From positions 1 through 64,000 of the IMG/VR virus record IMGVR_UViG_3300013126_004149: DNA of 64,000 nucleotides. One strand, written 5' to 3'. The position numbers and the translations under genes are program-made. The notes beneath the pieces are model-generated. The model searched no databases. It saw nothing but the letters and a program-made list of their open reading frames with translations, and had not been told where the DNA came from. Below are positions 7,215 to 17,492 of the stretch, one piece after another; position 1 is the first letter of the stretch, and each line of letters opens with the position of its first letter. This DNA comes from a virus.

Positions 7215-8600
7215 TTATTTTGATTTACCAAATCCGGTAATTTTTCCATTCTTATCTCCTTTATCTTCTTCATCATCCCATCTGGTGTTAAAGAAGTTTT
7301 CGTGATCATTTACAATTTTAACATCTGAATCCATTGTTGCGAAAGGTCCTAATTGACCTGATCTAAATATACCACCAATCATATCACTATTTAAATATCC
7401 ATCCATAAAGAAACAGTTATTTAAATTAGATCCTTCTACTCTACAAGAGAGTATTTTAGTATTAATTAATTCGGTATGTTCTATAGTTGATTTTGATATT
7501 TGTGAATTTCTAACTTCACATCCTAGTAGAGTTGAGCTTTCAAATATACCGTTAAGATCACAATTTATAAACTCGTAGTTTTTAAGTGTTGATGAGGCTT
7601 TTATTTTAGCATCAACTATTTCTATAGTTTGTGTTAGAGTAACATAATTTATTATACATTCTTTTAAGTCTGTAGTCCCATCAATTAAATTATATAACTT
7701 TGGAAATATTTTATCATAATAAGATGATACAATATCATAATTACTACTTTGATCTATTTGTAATTGAATTGTTGGGTAATCAACTATAAAATTATCATAC
7801 TTTGAAAAATTATTAAATTGTTTAATGTTATTCTCCAAATAGTCCGCTAATTTATTAATATCTTCTGAATTAAATCCAACATCGATTGAGTTCCAAGTGT
7901 TTATGATAAATCTATCTAAGAAATAAATAAGTTGTCCTGGATTTTTTTCATAATCTTTACCACCAATATATCTATATTCTAATCTTTGACTTTTAACTTC
8001 ATTTGTAATATTTAAAAAGTTTATACCATAATATTTATCATTTGGAATTCTAATATTGTTTTTAACAACGCCAATTGGTATATTAAAAAAGTCATACTCT
8101 TTATATGGTATTATTTTTTTAATTGTTTTTGCATAAACATTATCTTTTCTAGATGGGAAATATCTATAAATTTCATCTTCATCTGTGTTTAATATTAGTT
8201 TTAATATATTTAAATCGTTTAAGTTTTTTTCTTCATCTTTAAAAGAAAGGTTAAAGTGTATGGAACATTTATCATTGGTATATCCGTACTTTTGTATAAA
8301 ATTTAGTATTTTTATAAAATAATACTTTGCATCAAAGTATTCAAGTGGTCCAGTTACTAGTTCTACTAGATTATTACCACCGGAAAGATCTGGTTCAATT
8401 TTAAAATTATCTTTATCAGGTGTAAAATCAGAATGATATTTTCTAAAACCCCAAACTTTAACTGGGTTTAATTCAATATTAAGCATTTCGAGAGTTTTAT
8501 AAAAAGAAAGATCTTTCATATAAAATTCAAATTCAAAACCTATTAGTGCATTTTTAAGTTTAGAAGATTGGTTTAAAAATTTATCAGAATATTTATTCAT
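7215..8600 (-). CDS. amidoligase-like enzyme with pentapeptide-like C-terminus
   Basis: 461 aa. The N-terminal part has GFEFEF (about residues 21-26), IEPDLSGGNNLVELVTGPL (about 68-86), CSIHFNLSF (about 112-120) and RLEYRYIGGKDYE (about 206-218). Paired acidic motifs, an E.vtgPl stretch and an HxN strand are what one sees in the glutamine-synthetase-like amidoligase family (COOH-NH2 ligases). The C-terminal ~130 residues form short repeats (ECNL-type: FINCDLNGIFESSTLLGCEV) resembling a right-handed beta-helix of pentapeptide type. If correct, it makes an amide bond using ATP; target unknown. AT motif upstream at 8603-8620. Confidence 0.6.
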   Translation of the reverse strand: MNKYSDKFLNQSSKLKNALIGFEFEFYMKDLSFYKTLEMLNIELNPVKVWGFRKYHSDFTPDKDNFKIEPDLSGGNNLVELVTGPLEYFDAKYYFIKILNFIQKYGYTNDKCSIHFNLSFKDEEKNLNDLNILKLILNTDEDEIYRYFPSRKDNVYAKTIKKIIPYKEYDFFNIPIGVVKNNIRIPNDKYYGINFLNITNEVKSQRLEYRYIGGKDYEKNPGQLIYFLDRFIINTWNSIDVGFNSEDINKLADYLENNIKQFNNFSKYDNFIVDYPTIQLQIDQSSNYDIVSSYYDKIFPKLYNLIDGTTDLKECIINYVTLTQTIEIVDAKIKASSTLKNYEFINCDLNGIFESSTLLGCEVRNSQISKSTIEHTELINTKILSCRVEGSNLNNCFFMDGYLNSDMIGGIFRSGQLGPFATMDSDVKIVNDHENFFNTRWDDEEDKGDKNGKITGFGKSK

Positions 8601-8602
8601 AG

Positions 8603-8620
8603 TATTATATATATTAAATA
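8603..8620 (-). promoter_or_regulatory. promoter-like AT motif before the amidoligase gene
   Basis: On the - strand TATTTAATATATATAATA ends 2-3 nt before the ATG region at 8600, the short-spacing class of the motif. Confidence 0.45.
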
Positions 8621-8699
8621 TTTATTTCCGATTTTTTTCAGGGAAGACTTTTTAGTTTATATATAATCAAATAGTAAATATAAAATTTTAAAAAAGTTA

Positions 8700-9089
8700 A
8701 TGAATTTTTTCTGTGTTTATGTTAAAACTCGTAAAAAGATTGATAAGTATATTAAGATCAATAGGGTTAAAAACAAATATATTATAGATATTAAAAAGAT
8801 AATTGAAGAAGAAGAATTAGACCCTAATGGAGACAAAACTTATTTAAAAATAATTGTTTTTAATAAAATACAACAGGCTATATCAAAAAATAAAGATATT
8901 TATTATATACCGGACTTTGATAATGAATTTTCAATTGAAAAATTATTAAATCTTAAAAAGATATTGGGGGAAAATCAGTTTAATGTTCTCATATTCTACA
9001 ATGAGTTTAGAAAAGATACATCTATAATCGATGATGTATTTGGAAATCTTTCGAAATTTACAAACAGTCAAATAATAAGAGACTATTAG
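8700..9089 (+). CDS. hypothetical protein, 129 aa
   Basis: Not recognised. The product is Lys/Ile/Asn-rich and soluble, with no cysteine motif or membrane segment. It sits 32 nt upstream of the first baseplate gene, separated from it by a TATTAATATATAAAAG motif at 9090-9105, so it may be transcribed separately. Divergent from the amidoligase gene. Confidence 0.55.
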   Translation: MNFFCVYVKTRKKIDKYIKINRVKNKYIIDIKKIIEEEELDPNGDKTYLKIIVFNKIQQAISKNKDIYYIPDFDNEFSIEKLLNLKKILGENQFNVLIFYNEFRKDTSIIDDVFGNLSKFTNSQIIRDY

Positions 9090-9105
9090 TATTAATATAT
9101 AAAAG
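9090..9105 (+). promoter_or_regulatory. promoter-like AT motif of the baseplate + strand block
   Basis: TATTAATATATAAAAG precedes the ATG at 9122 by about 17 nt. A second copy, TATTAATATATATTA, ends 1-2 nt before the ATG at 11342. Confidence 0.5.
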
Positions 9106-9121
9106 AAAATATTAATTTAAT

Positions 9122-11287
9122 ATGGCAACTATTAATCCTAATGATTCCGGTCAAGTTAGAATTTTAGGTGGATCACCACTTGGTTTGATAGGAGTTCAAT
9201 CAACACCTTATAGAGGTAGAAGTACATTTAATGGTGGTGGGTCTAGAAATTTTAACGTATCCGGATATAATGATTCTAAGAGTAATATTTATTTCGCAAA
9301 TGATAGTGGAAACTCATTACTGACCGGTAAGAGAGTTAATAATCCATGGCCACAAACTCCTTTTATTGATGATGGTTTCTATGATACGACTGGTTTAGGT
9401 GGTGATCAAAAAAGTTACAAAAGATCAGATGTTAATAAAGGGGATTCAGAATATGATACATCTGTTTTAAATATAATTGAAAAGTTAGCTAATACAAAGG
9501 CTGCTTTAAGACCAACCGATTTTGCATATTGTAAAAATTTAGGTGTTTATCCAAATAATAGATTGGTTGTAGTTAGAAGATTTTTGGGACCTTCAGAAGA
9601 TAATATATTTACAAAGTTGTCAGGGGGTGAATTGGGAGCACTAGCAGTTGTTATAAGTTGGGTTAAGGAAGATGAGGATTTTTTAAGTTTGGATTTTGGA
9701 GAGGAATGGGGAGAAGCTGAAGGTAGCTTTACTGGTATTATAAATAGCATAGGTGAAGATTTTGGTAGAAAGGCTTCCATGGGTTTGGGTACTATGGCTG
9801 AACAAGGTATGGGTGGATTGCCTTTCCCTGGTTTTAGTGAAATAATGACGAGGAAATTTATGGCTAAAATGGGTATCTTAAATGAAGATGAATCAATGCT
9901 ACCTGTTGGTAATCCAAATCTAATAAAACAAGCAAAAGTTAGAAAAACCATTGGATATGACGAAGTTGGTGCCGGTTTAAATACAACATTTAGTTTTAAA
10001 GTTACTGCAGAATATGAATTGAAATTTATATCAGGAATAGATCCAACTTTAGTTTGGATGGACCTTATTTCAAATTTTGCGAGATTTGGTACATCTAAGA
10101 GTGATACATTTGGATTGAGTAAAAAATTCTCTCAAAAAATGAAACAGTGGATTAATAATCCTAGTTTGCTTGTTAAGAATATGGCGTCTGGTTTAAAAGA
10201 TGTTGTTTTAGATTCTTTGGAAACGTTCAAAGAAACAATAAATGAGATGGTATCTAGTGATCCAGCTAAAGATTCAGAAAGTCCGGATGAAAGAATGAAG
10301 AATAAGGCTCTTGGATTTGTTGAAAAAATGAAGAATAATTTACCTAAAATACTTAAACAGATATTAGGAAAATATAAAATAAAGGCTATTGGTATTATAA
10401 ATGCATTATCTGGATTACCATCAACTCCCTGGCATATAACAATAGGAAATCCGATGAGACCAATATTCTCATCAGGTGATATGTATATGGATAGTGTTAA
10501 CTTAAAGTTGGGATCTCAATTATCTTTTAATGATTTACCTACAAATCTAACATTGGAATTCACTCTAAAAAATGCAAGGGCTTGGGGTATGCAAGAAATA
10601 ATGGCTAAATTCAACAAGGGTTATTTAAGGTCAGTTAATTTTACTTCAAAAATGCCTCTTTCTTATAATGAGATTAATGATACTAAAGTAACTGCTAGTT
10701 ATTCAACTCCAATTAGTGGTTCTTTCTCGGCCGCTAGTAATCCAGGTGCGATTAATAACACCCCTGGATCAGAAACGGCTGCGACGGTGGGTGGTGATAC
10801 TGGTGTTGTTACAGTTAAGGCGGAAAATAATAAAGTTCCGTTAAAGGGAACTAAAGATGATAAAGGGAATTTAAAATTCAATAATAACGAAAGGTTAGTT
10901 CTAACAGATAAAGCTAAAGATGGTAAAACAACATATAAGACTTATACTTATGTTAAAAATAAAGATGGTGGATATACTAGTTATATTTCTGGAAAAGACA
11001 AAGATGGTAAGAATGTAAACTCAACTAAAATAGTTGAGGCTGGATCAGCAGAGGCTAAAAAATTAGATAAATTGTTTGATACTAATGGTAATTTAGTTAA
11101 TGGTGCTCAATCGAGTGTCACAGGTAAAGATGCCAATGGTGGTATTACTGGAATTAATGATTGGGATGCGAGTGCTGCGAGTCAAAAAAATGCTCTGGCA
11201 AAAGCTTCTCAACCAAAACCAATTGTTTCTGATAATACAAATGTTTCTGTTGTTCAAGTTCAACCTATTAAATTTCCAAATAGTTAA
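9122..11287 (+). CDS. baseplate/tail structural protein, tube-like domain
   Basis: 721 aa. The first 60 residues are Gly/Ser/Asn-rich, as in proteins that join others by an extended arm. Residues about 425-510 contain STPWHITIGNPMRPIF, GDMYMDSV, LGSQLSFNDLPTNLTLEF and ARAWGMQEIM, which reads like a tail-tube or tube-initiator beta domain of a contractile tail (T4 gp48/gp54 role). The last ~170 residues are a low-complexity, Asp/Lys/Gly-rich tail. Slightly higher G+C than its neighbours. Position at the head of the baseplate block supports a structural role; the exact T4 equivalent is not certain. Confidence 0.55.
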   Translation: MATINPNDSGQVRILGGSPLGLIGVQSTPYRGRSTFNGGGSRNFNVSGYNDSKSNIYFANDSGNSLLTGKRVNNPWPQTPFIDDGFYDTTGLGGDQKSYKRSDVNKGDSEYDTSVLNIIEKLANTKAALRPTDFAYCKNLGVYPNNRLVVVRRFLGPSEDNIFTKLSGGELGALAVVISWVKEDEDFLSLDFGEEWGEAEGSFTGIINSIGEDFGRKASMGLGTMAEQGMGGLPFPGFSEIMTRKFMAKMGILNEDESMLPVGNPNLIKQAKVRKTIGYDEVGAGLNTTFSFKVTAEYELKFISGIDPTLVWMDLISNFARFGTSKSDTFGLSKKFSQKMKQWINNPSLLVKNMASGLKDVVLDSLETFKETINEMVSSDPAKDSESPDERMKNKALGFVEKMKNNLPKILKQILGKYKIKAIGIINALSGLPSTPWHITIGNPMRPIFSSGDMYMDSVNLKLGSQLSFNDLPTNLTLEFTLKNARAWGMQEIMAKFNKGYLRSVNFTSKMPLSYNEINDTKVTASYSTPISGSFSAASNPGAINNTPGSETAATVGGDTGVVTVKAENNKVPLKGTKDDKGNLKFNNNERLVLTDKAKDGKTTYKTYTYVKNKDGGYTSYISGKDKDGKNVNSTKIVEAGSAEAKKLDKLFDTNGNLVNGAQSSVTGKDANGGITGINDWDASAASQKNALAKASQPKPIVSDNTNVSVVQVQPIKFPNS

Positions 11288-11341
11288 AAGTTCGTTTATA
11301 TATTTATTCATAAGAGATAATTAACTATTAATATATATTAC

Positions 11342-11839
11342 ATGGATATTGAATATTTTAAATTAGTTAAATACTCAAATACTTTGGGTAGATATGCTTT
11401 GGAAACTCCTTCTCATATTTACGAAAATCTAATTCTGGATACTTATATTGTTCAGGAACATGAGGAAATGAGATTTGATTTAATTATGGAATCTATTTAT
11501 GAATCAAGTTTATATTATGAATATTTAGATGTTATATTATACATAAATAGTATAGATAATCCATTGAATGTTTTAAATGGACAAGTTATATTATATCCAA
11601 GTAAAGACGATCTAGATTCTTTTAGATTGAAAATACAGAGTACAGAATTTCTTGGAGAAACTCCGTCTATAAATGGAAATCACAGTAAGGTTAATAGAGT
11701 TGACCAAAATAGAATTGATTTTATTAATAATAATTACACATTAAATCCTGTTCAGTCAACAGATAATCAAAGTTCAATTGTACTTACTAATAGTAGTCCA
11801 GGTGGTGATGCTATGTTTACAATAAAAGGATTAAATTAA
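11342..11839 (+). CDS. baseplate wedge protein, gp53-like
   Basis: 165 aa. The segment DTYIVQEHEEMRFDLIMESIY followed by YLDVILYINSIDNPLNVLNG and VILYPS (about residues 35-100) follows the pattern of T4 gp53 and LysM-like wedge proteins (register of D-L-I, Y, N-x-I-x-N/D-P, G, I-x-Y-P). It would join the baseplate wedges. The gene lies 5 nt before the next gene in the baseplate block. The remaining C-terminal 60 residues are polar and Asn/Ser-rich. Confidence 0.5.
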   Translation: MDIEYFKLVKYSNTLGRYALETPSHIYENLILDTYIVQEHEEMRFDLIMESIYESSLYYEYLDVILYINSIDNPLNVLNGQVILYPSKDDLDSFRLKIQSTEFLGETPSINGNHSKVNRVDQNRIDFINNNYTLNPVQSTDNQSSIVLTNSSPGGDAMFTIKGLN

Positions 11840-11844
11840 AAGTT

Positions 11845-14800
11845 ATGGGTGAAAAAATAAACAAGTTTGTAGAGTCTTTTAATAAAGAACTAGATATTAG
11901 AGTTTCTAAGCAATTAGAAAATGATAAAAAATATAAAGAATTAAGAGATACTGCTATAAGAAATAGTAGTCTTAAACTAGGTAAATGGCCAGATGATCCA
12001 AATGTTAAAACTATTGGAGATTTACTTAAATATGTTTTTCCAGAAAATAGGTTTTCAAAATTTAGACAGCCTCAATCAGTTTTAGGTGGAACAACGGCAA
12101 ATCCAGAATATATTGACTTCATTAAAGATGTGAAAAACGATTCTGTAAGGGAATCTTATGAACAATTAATGAAATTAATTGGTGGAATTGATTATAATAA
12201 GTTTAAAACCAATGGGGGTGGTCAATATTGGTTTGATCTTTTTATGAAAAGTTTTTATGATATTGTAAGTAAGGATGACAATTTTATATCTAAGAGTGTT
12301 GATGAGATTAAAAATAATACAGGAAGTTATGCCATAAGTCGTTTTGATAATAAAATCAAAGATGGTACATGGATGATAAATAAAGGTAGAAAAACCTCTG
12401 ATTATTTAGACTATATTTTATTTTATTCATATCTAATAAATGAAAATGATCTTAATAATTATAGATCTATTGAGCTTAGTATATTGAATCTTGCTGAAAA
12501 GAGAGGTGGTTTAGATGATAATGAGGATGAAATTATAAAACCGGAAAATAAAGATAAAAGAAATTCGGATCTATTATATCAAGCATTTTTAGAAGCTGGT
12601 GATTCTTATTCTGGTCCAAATACTAAAAAAATAGATGATTTAAACAGTGATGAAGTAAAAGAACAATTAGTTGAAAAGGATAAAATATCCGAATCTGATA
12701 AGACTAAAAATTTAGAAGAAGTTCCTAAAGAAACAATATCTGGGACTCCAAGTGCTACAATATCTGGAACTCCAAGTTCTATAAATTCAGTGATTGAATC
12801 TAGTGGTTACATAGGAGTAACTGGTAAATACTCAACTATTTATATACCAGATATACCAAAAAATCACTCAACTGTTATAAGTGCTGTAATATTTTATCCA
12901 AGTGATCTAGTTAATAATAGGGAAAAGTCTAAACCGGTTGAATTAAAAGATTATAAAACATATAAATTGTCCGATAGTGTTAAGGGTGATTTTTATTTAT
13001 ATAAAGAAGACCCAATTTCTAAACCGAAAGATAAATCCGGGGCTACATTCTCATATGATCTTTATAAGAGCAAAACAATATATGGTAAATTTGAAAAAGG
13101 TGATTGGGGTAAAATTATTCTACCAACTTCTGGTGGTACTGCATCGGGATTAAGTGCATCTGGGACGGCTAGTGGGTGGATAATTAAAAGTTCTGTTGTT
13201 GAAAGACCCGAATATAACTCTATGTTATCAACTTTAACATCTATAATACCTGATTGGTTTAAAAAGTATGTAATTGTTATTCCAAATTCAGAAACTGTAG
13301 ATTATAAATCATTAAAAGCTGAAATAATAAGAGAAACTGAAAACAAGTATATAAAACATAAAGACTTGAATCTACTAACGGTTTCTACTTCAATAAATTC
13401 GGTGGATAATCAATTATCTGATTTTAAAAATATTATGATAGTTGATCCCTTTGTTTTAGAGTGGGATAGTTTTAAAAATAAAATAGATAAATTTTTAGAA
13501 ACTAATCAAGATGGAATATACATGATATATAATTTGGATAGTCAAATTAAATCAGATGTTATAAGTGGATCTCAAAGTGGTACTCAAAGTGGTACTCAGA
13601 GTAAGAGTAGTTTAAAATCAACTGTTTCAAAGAAGAAGAGTAAATCGACAGTTAAAAAAGAAAGATCATTTGGTGATGAATATACATCATTTCTTAAACA
13701 ATATGATCTTATATTAAATAATAAAATATCAGAATATTCATCTAAAATATCAGAATATAATAAAATTAAAATTGAAGCTATTAAAATATCAGATCCATAT
13801 ACTGATTCTACTGGTAAAAAAATAGATTTTCCAAAAGATTGTAATACAGTTGGTGAGGCATTTTCAAAGATATTTCCAGATAATGATAAGTATAGTAGGA
13901 ACGCATTTCCAACTTTAGAAGATCAAATAAAGATTCGAGATTTAATTCTCGATAAGTATAAAGTAGGTGAAATTGAAATTTTCAAAACTTTATATAAAAA
14001 TAGCAGTTCCTTTTTTTATATAAAAAATTTAAATCATATAAAAGATCATGGTGGCGCCATCTATTGGATGGATCTATTTTATAAGACATTTTCAGAGTTT
14101 ATAATTGAGTTAAGAACTAGTGATGAAGATATTAAAAAAATAGATTACTTTGACAAATTAAGAAATGATAGTAGTTATTATTATTTTTTGGAAAAATTAA
14201 AAAAGAGTTTTGATGAATACATTGATGTTACAATTAGTAATAGTTTTATTTCAAACACATCAGAAAACTCAATTAAGAGTTCACTTTTACAAGGTTCATT
14301 TTTAAATATTTATTTAAATAGAAATTCTCTACCATTTATTGATCCAACTGGGTTAAGTGCTTCTACTGTGGTTCCTGTTACTGATCTATCAAGATATAGC
14401 AATAGTAATAAGATTGAAGAATTACATGAGACCTTACTTTTAGGTAAAAACTCAGTATTGGTATCAGAAGAAAGTGATCCTTTAATTATGATGGAGGATT
14501 TTTTCAGTGCAAATAGATTGACTTTAGAAAATTCATTAACAACATTTATACCATCAGCTGATACTGAAGATAATAGAAATAAAGAAAGTGTTTTAGATGG
14601 TTCTATAAAATGTGACTTGAAAATAATTGGATTAGATGAGAATCCTAATGGAGATGGATATCATTTGGTTATAAATTCTGGTGAAGAATTGCCAGAAATA
14701 AGAATAGAATTAATTGCTAAATTTAATCCAGAAGATGAATATAAAATGTCAAGAATAAAAATTAATGGTTTGGGTGATGAATATTTGGATGATGATTATA

Positions 14801-15558
14801 TTATAGATAATACAAATATAAATGATAGTACAGGATCTTTATATACTGAAGAAGATTTAAAGGAATTCGAAGATAGTGGTTTTGTTGAAATCGGAATGTC
14901 TCTTGATGAACCAAAAAATATAATTGATAATAGTTCTTCATCTAACGATGTTACTAATTTAGAAGTTGGGAAAGGTCCAATGATGGGTAGTAAGTTACTT
15001 AATAAAGCTGGAGATTCTATGATAAATCTAGCTGGTCATAGATTGAAAAATATACCAGCTGATTTACAAAATTATTTAAGAGCTAATGGATTCCCAGGTA
15101 CAGTAATTGGAAGTAATGGTATAATGAGAAATCTAAAGGAGTCCACTTATCCAAATAGTAAAGCAAGAGTTCCGGCTAGTTTTCATGGTTGTGGATTAGC
15201 ACATGATTTGAAATTTAATATACCTGGTATTAGTTGGTCTGGTATTGGAAGCAATAGTAATTTAGCAAGTAATCAAAAGTTAAATTTAGTAATTTGGGAA
15301 TGGACTAAAAAACAGGGAGACTTAGAATGGGGTGGTCAATGGGGTGTTAATAAGGGTACTAATAATGACGCTGGTGTTGTAAACGGTTGGGGTGTAACCG
15401 AATATCATCATTTCCAAATAAAGCCTAAAATGAATTATAAGTATTGGGAACCTGTAAAAGAAGAGTTGGATAAATTAGGTTTTAAAACAACAGATTTTAC
15501 CGCAAATGGTAAAGGTTCTAATTTATACAAATTGATGATAAAATTAGCAGGTGGTTAA
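11845..15558 (+). CDS. large tail protein with C-terminal M15-like peptidase
   Basis: 1237 aa. Two copies of one domain are visible: GGGQYWFDLFMKSFYDIV (about residues 124-141) and GGAIYWMDLFYKTFSEFI (about 735-752), each preceded by a Phe-Pro-(E/D)-N segment, so the protein arose partly by internal duplication. Linkers are SGTPS and SGTQS repeats (about 295-310 and 573-590). The C-terminal ~170 residues have SFHGCGLAHDL and TEYHHFQI, matching the SxHxxGxAxD and (W/Y)HxF motifs of zinc peptidases of family M15 (peptidoglycan L,D- or D,D-endopeptidases). It could open the wall during infection. It converges on the next gene with a 4-nt overlap. Confidence 0.65.
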   Translation: MGEKINKFVESFNKELDIRVSKQLENDKKYKELRDTAIRNSSLKLGKWPDDPNVKTIGDLLKYVFPENRFSKFRQPQSVLGGTTANPEYIDFIKDVKNDSVRESYEQLMKLIGGIDYNKFKTNGGGQYWFDLFMKSFYDIVSKDDNFISKSVDEIKNNTGSYAISRFDNKIKDGTWMINKGRKTSDYLDYILFYSYLINENDLNNYRSIELSILNLAEKRGGLDDNEDEIIKPENKDKRNSDLLYQAFLEAGDSYSGPNTKKIDDLNSDEVKEQLVEKDKISESDKTKNLEEVPKETISGTPSATISGTPSSINSVIESSGYIGVTGKYSTIYIPDIPKNHSTVISAVIFYPSDLVNNREKSKPVELKDYKTYKLSDSVKGDFYLYKEDPISKPKDKSGATFSYDLYKSKTIYGKFEKGDWGKIILPTSGGTASGLSASGTASGWIIKSSVVERPEYNSMLSTLTSIIPDWFKKYVIVIPNSETVDYKSLKAEIIRETENKYIKHKDLNLLTVSTSINSVDNQLSDFKNIMIVDPFVLEWDSFKNKIDKFLETNQDGIYMIYNLDSQIKSDVISGSQSGTQSGTQSKSSLKSTVSKKKSKSTVKKERSFGDEYTSFLKQYDLILNNKISEYSSKISEYNKIKIEAIKISDPYTDSTGKKIDFPKDCNTVGEAFSKIFPDNDKYSRNAFPTLEDQIKIRDLILDKYKVGEIEIFKTLYKNSSSFFYIKNLNHIKDHGGAIYWMDLFYKTFSEFIIELRTSDEDIKKIDYFDKLRNDSSYYYFLEKLKKSFDEYIDVTISNSFISNTSENSIKSSLLQGSFLNIYLNRNSLPFIDPTGLSASTVVPVTDLSRYSNSNKIEELHETLLLGKNSVLVSEESDPLIMMEDFFSANRLTLENSLTTFIPSADTEDNRNKESVLDGSIKCDLKIIGLDENPNGDGYHLVINSGEELPEIRIELIAKFNPEDEYKMSRIKINGLGDEYLDDDYIIDNTNINDSTGSLYTEEDLKEFEDSGFVEIGMSLDEPKNIIDNSSSSNDVTNLEVGKGPMMGSKLLNKAGDSMINLAGHRLKNIPADLQNYLRANGFPGTVIGSNGIMRNLKESTYPNSKARVPASFHGCGLAHDLKFNIPGISWSGIGSNSNLASNQKLNLVIWEWTKKQGDLEWGGQWGVNKGTNNDAGVVNGWGVTEYHHFQIKPKMNYKYWEPVKEELDKLGFKTTDFTANGKGSNLYKLMIKLAGG

Positions 15559-17483
15559 TATTGACACCTAATAAAATGTTCAGTTAGTGCTCCTGATTTT
15601 TTAGTCACCGGTCCTTTATAGTTTGGTTTATTTTTATACTGATTTAATCCACGAGTATCACCATAGTGTCCCCAACCTCCTCTTCTATCCATGAGATAAG
15701 GTTTACCATCAGGCGATTTTAGTAAAGGTACACTTACGGTAACATTACCACCACTCACTGTCAATGATATATTATCAATATCCGGCATTAAATTATACTC
15801 TCTCAAATGTGGATTTATTTCTAGTGTTAATACATTTAATGTTTGGTGTGCAGTATCTCCAGAACCTCCAGTTCCGTGTTTTAATAAAAATCCACCAACA
15901 GGACCAACATAGTTTATAGTAAAGTTTGTTGTTGATTTACTAATTGTTATTTTTGGCACGGTTTTACCACCAATTGTACTGACTCCGTTCCAGAAAGATT
16001 CTTTTCCGTATTGAGTCCAACAATCATTGTTGGCACATTTTTCTTTTGGTTTTTCATGTTTTGTATTATTTTCAGTAGTTGTTGTAGAAATTTCGGTTTT
16101 TGGTGGTTGGTCTGTAGATTGGAGTTGTGAAACTTGTTGAGATCTTAACTTAGCTTCTTCTTCTTTTCTCTTTCTTTCTTCTTCTTTTACTATTTGATCA
16201 TCTCTATATGCTTTATCGTAATCATCTTTAGTTGCTAAAGTATATGTAAATTTATTACCATGTAATTCTGTGTGTTTTTTACATAATTCAAAAAATTCAT
16301 TTAGTGCATCTGCATTTTCAAAACAATGAGATCCGTCATCTGACCAATTACCAACCGATTTACCACCTGGTTGTCCAATATGTACATTAATATCAAAGTT
16401 AGAAGTACCGTCTCTGTTCTTTTTAGCAGGTTTTGTTATATTATTTGGATAAAAGTCTGGTCTATCATATGCATTATCATACCAAACCATTTGTTTTGAA
16501 AATTTGGTAGTAGTAAATGAAGTATATCCACCCCATCTGGAAGTTTGAAAAACATCTATATATTGTGATGGTACTAATATTTTAATACCTCTTTCTCGAT
16601 CAATTTTAAGATTTTTTTCGATATTGGTTTTATCTACAACATCTTTTTTATCATCTAACTTAGTATCAGCCGGCTTTATATTTTTTAGCAAAGCTATTCT
16701 TATATGATGAATTTTCATATCATCATCACTTTTATTATAATCACTAGTTAGAGATATTAAGTTTGGGTCTAAATTAATTTTATTAATAGATCCTTTCATA
16801 GATATTTCCCATGATGCGCCTTTTTCTCCAACGAAATACGATATTATGTATTTTCCAGCGAATTCGCCTTCTGTGTTTATATTCGCATCTGGTGATATTA
16901 ATGAAAGAACTGATTTGTATGCATCTCCAAAAAATTTAGAAAATCTATCTTTTTTTAATTTCTTTTCAAGTTCTGGTAATTGGTCTTCATATAATGTTAA
17001 TGTTAAAACTTGTCCGGGTTCTGGTAAATTTACTTTTTCTCTTTTTAGAGTATTCTTTTTATCATCTTTAGATATTTTATCATCTTTATCTTTTTTATCG
17101 TTTTCATTTTTTAATCTAGATAATGATGTGAATAGATTATTTAGACTTATTCCACTTCTTTCAATTTTATTTAGATTTTGTATAAAGTCATTACTGAGGT
17201 TTAATTTTGATAAATCCTTATCTTTTAAGTCTGACAATGAGGTGAAAACAATACCAGCTGCAATTATTTTTGAAATGTCATCATTTACTAAGTTCTTGTC
17301 GATTCCTAAGTTGGATATTGATTTAGATAGTAGGTTTATACTATTTACTAAATTTTTTGCATCGTTTGATGAACTACTATTGAATGATATATTGGATATA
17401 GAATTCAAATTTATAGAATTCCTCGGTTTTAGTAAATCATTACTAATTGATGACGATAATATCTTATTTATTTTAAATGACAT
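15555..17483 (-). CDS. tail protein with degenerate L,D-transpeptidase-like domain
   Basis: 642 aa. The N-terminal ~130 residues are Ser/Asn/Leu-rich and repetitive. Residues about 345-440 (INVHIGQPGG, GNWSDDGSHCF, FFELCKKHTELHGNKFTYTL) align with the domain of the 203-aa protein at 56801-57412 (INIHKAG, WSAGCQVF, FMKICKKAAKIHGNSFTYTL). The compact S-x-G-C motif is here disrupted to SDDGSHC, so catalysis may be lost. The middle (about 455-490) is Gln/Thr-rich. The C-terminal part has GWGHYGDTRGLNQY and no known match. It lies downstream of the gp5-like gene, in the same block. Confidence 0.5.
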   Translation of the reverse strand: MSFKINKILSSSISNDLLKPRNSINLNSISNISFNSSSSNDAKNLVNSINLLSKSISNLGIDKNLVNDDISKIIAAGIVFTSLSDLKDKDLSKLNLSNDFIQNLNKIERSGISLNNLFTSLSRLKNENDKKDKDDKISKDDKKNTLKREKVNLPEPGQVLTLTLYEDQLPELEKKLKKDRFSKFFGDAYKSVLSLISPDANINTEGEFAGKYIISYFVGEKGASWEISMKGSINKINLDPNLISLTSDYNKSDDDMKIHHIRIALLKNIKPADTKLDDKKDVVDKTNIEKNLKIDRERGIKILVPSQYIDVFQTSRWGGYTSFTTTKFSKQMVWYDNAYDRPDFYPNNITKPAKKNRDGTSNFDINVHIGQPGGKSVGNWSDDGSHCFENADALNEFFELCKKHTELHGNKFTYTLATKDDYDKAYRDDQIVKEEERKRKEEEAKLRSQQVSQLQSTDQPPKTEISTTTTENNTKHEKPKEKCANNDCWTQYGKESFWNGVSTIGGKTVPKITISKSTTNFTINYVGPVGGFLLKHGTGGSGDTAHQTLNVLTLEINPHLREYNLMPDIDNISLTVSGGNVTVSVPLLKSPDGKPYLMDRRGGWGHYGDTRGLNQYKNKPNYKGPVTKKSGALTEHFIRCQY

Positions 17484-17492
17484 ATATTTTTT

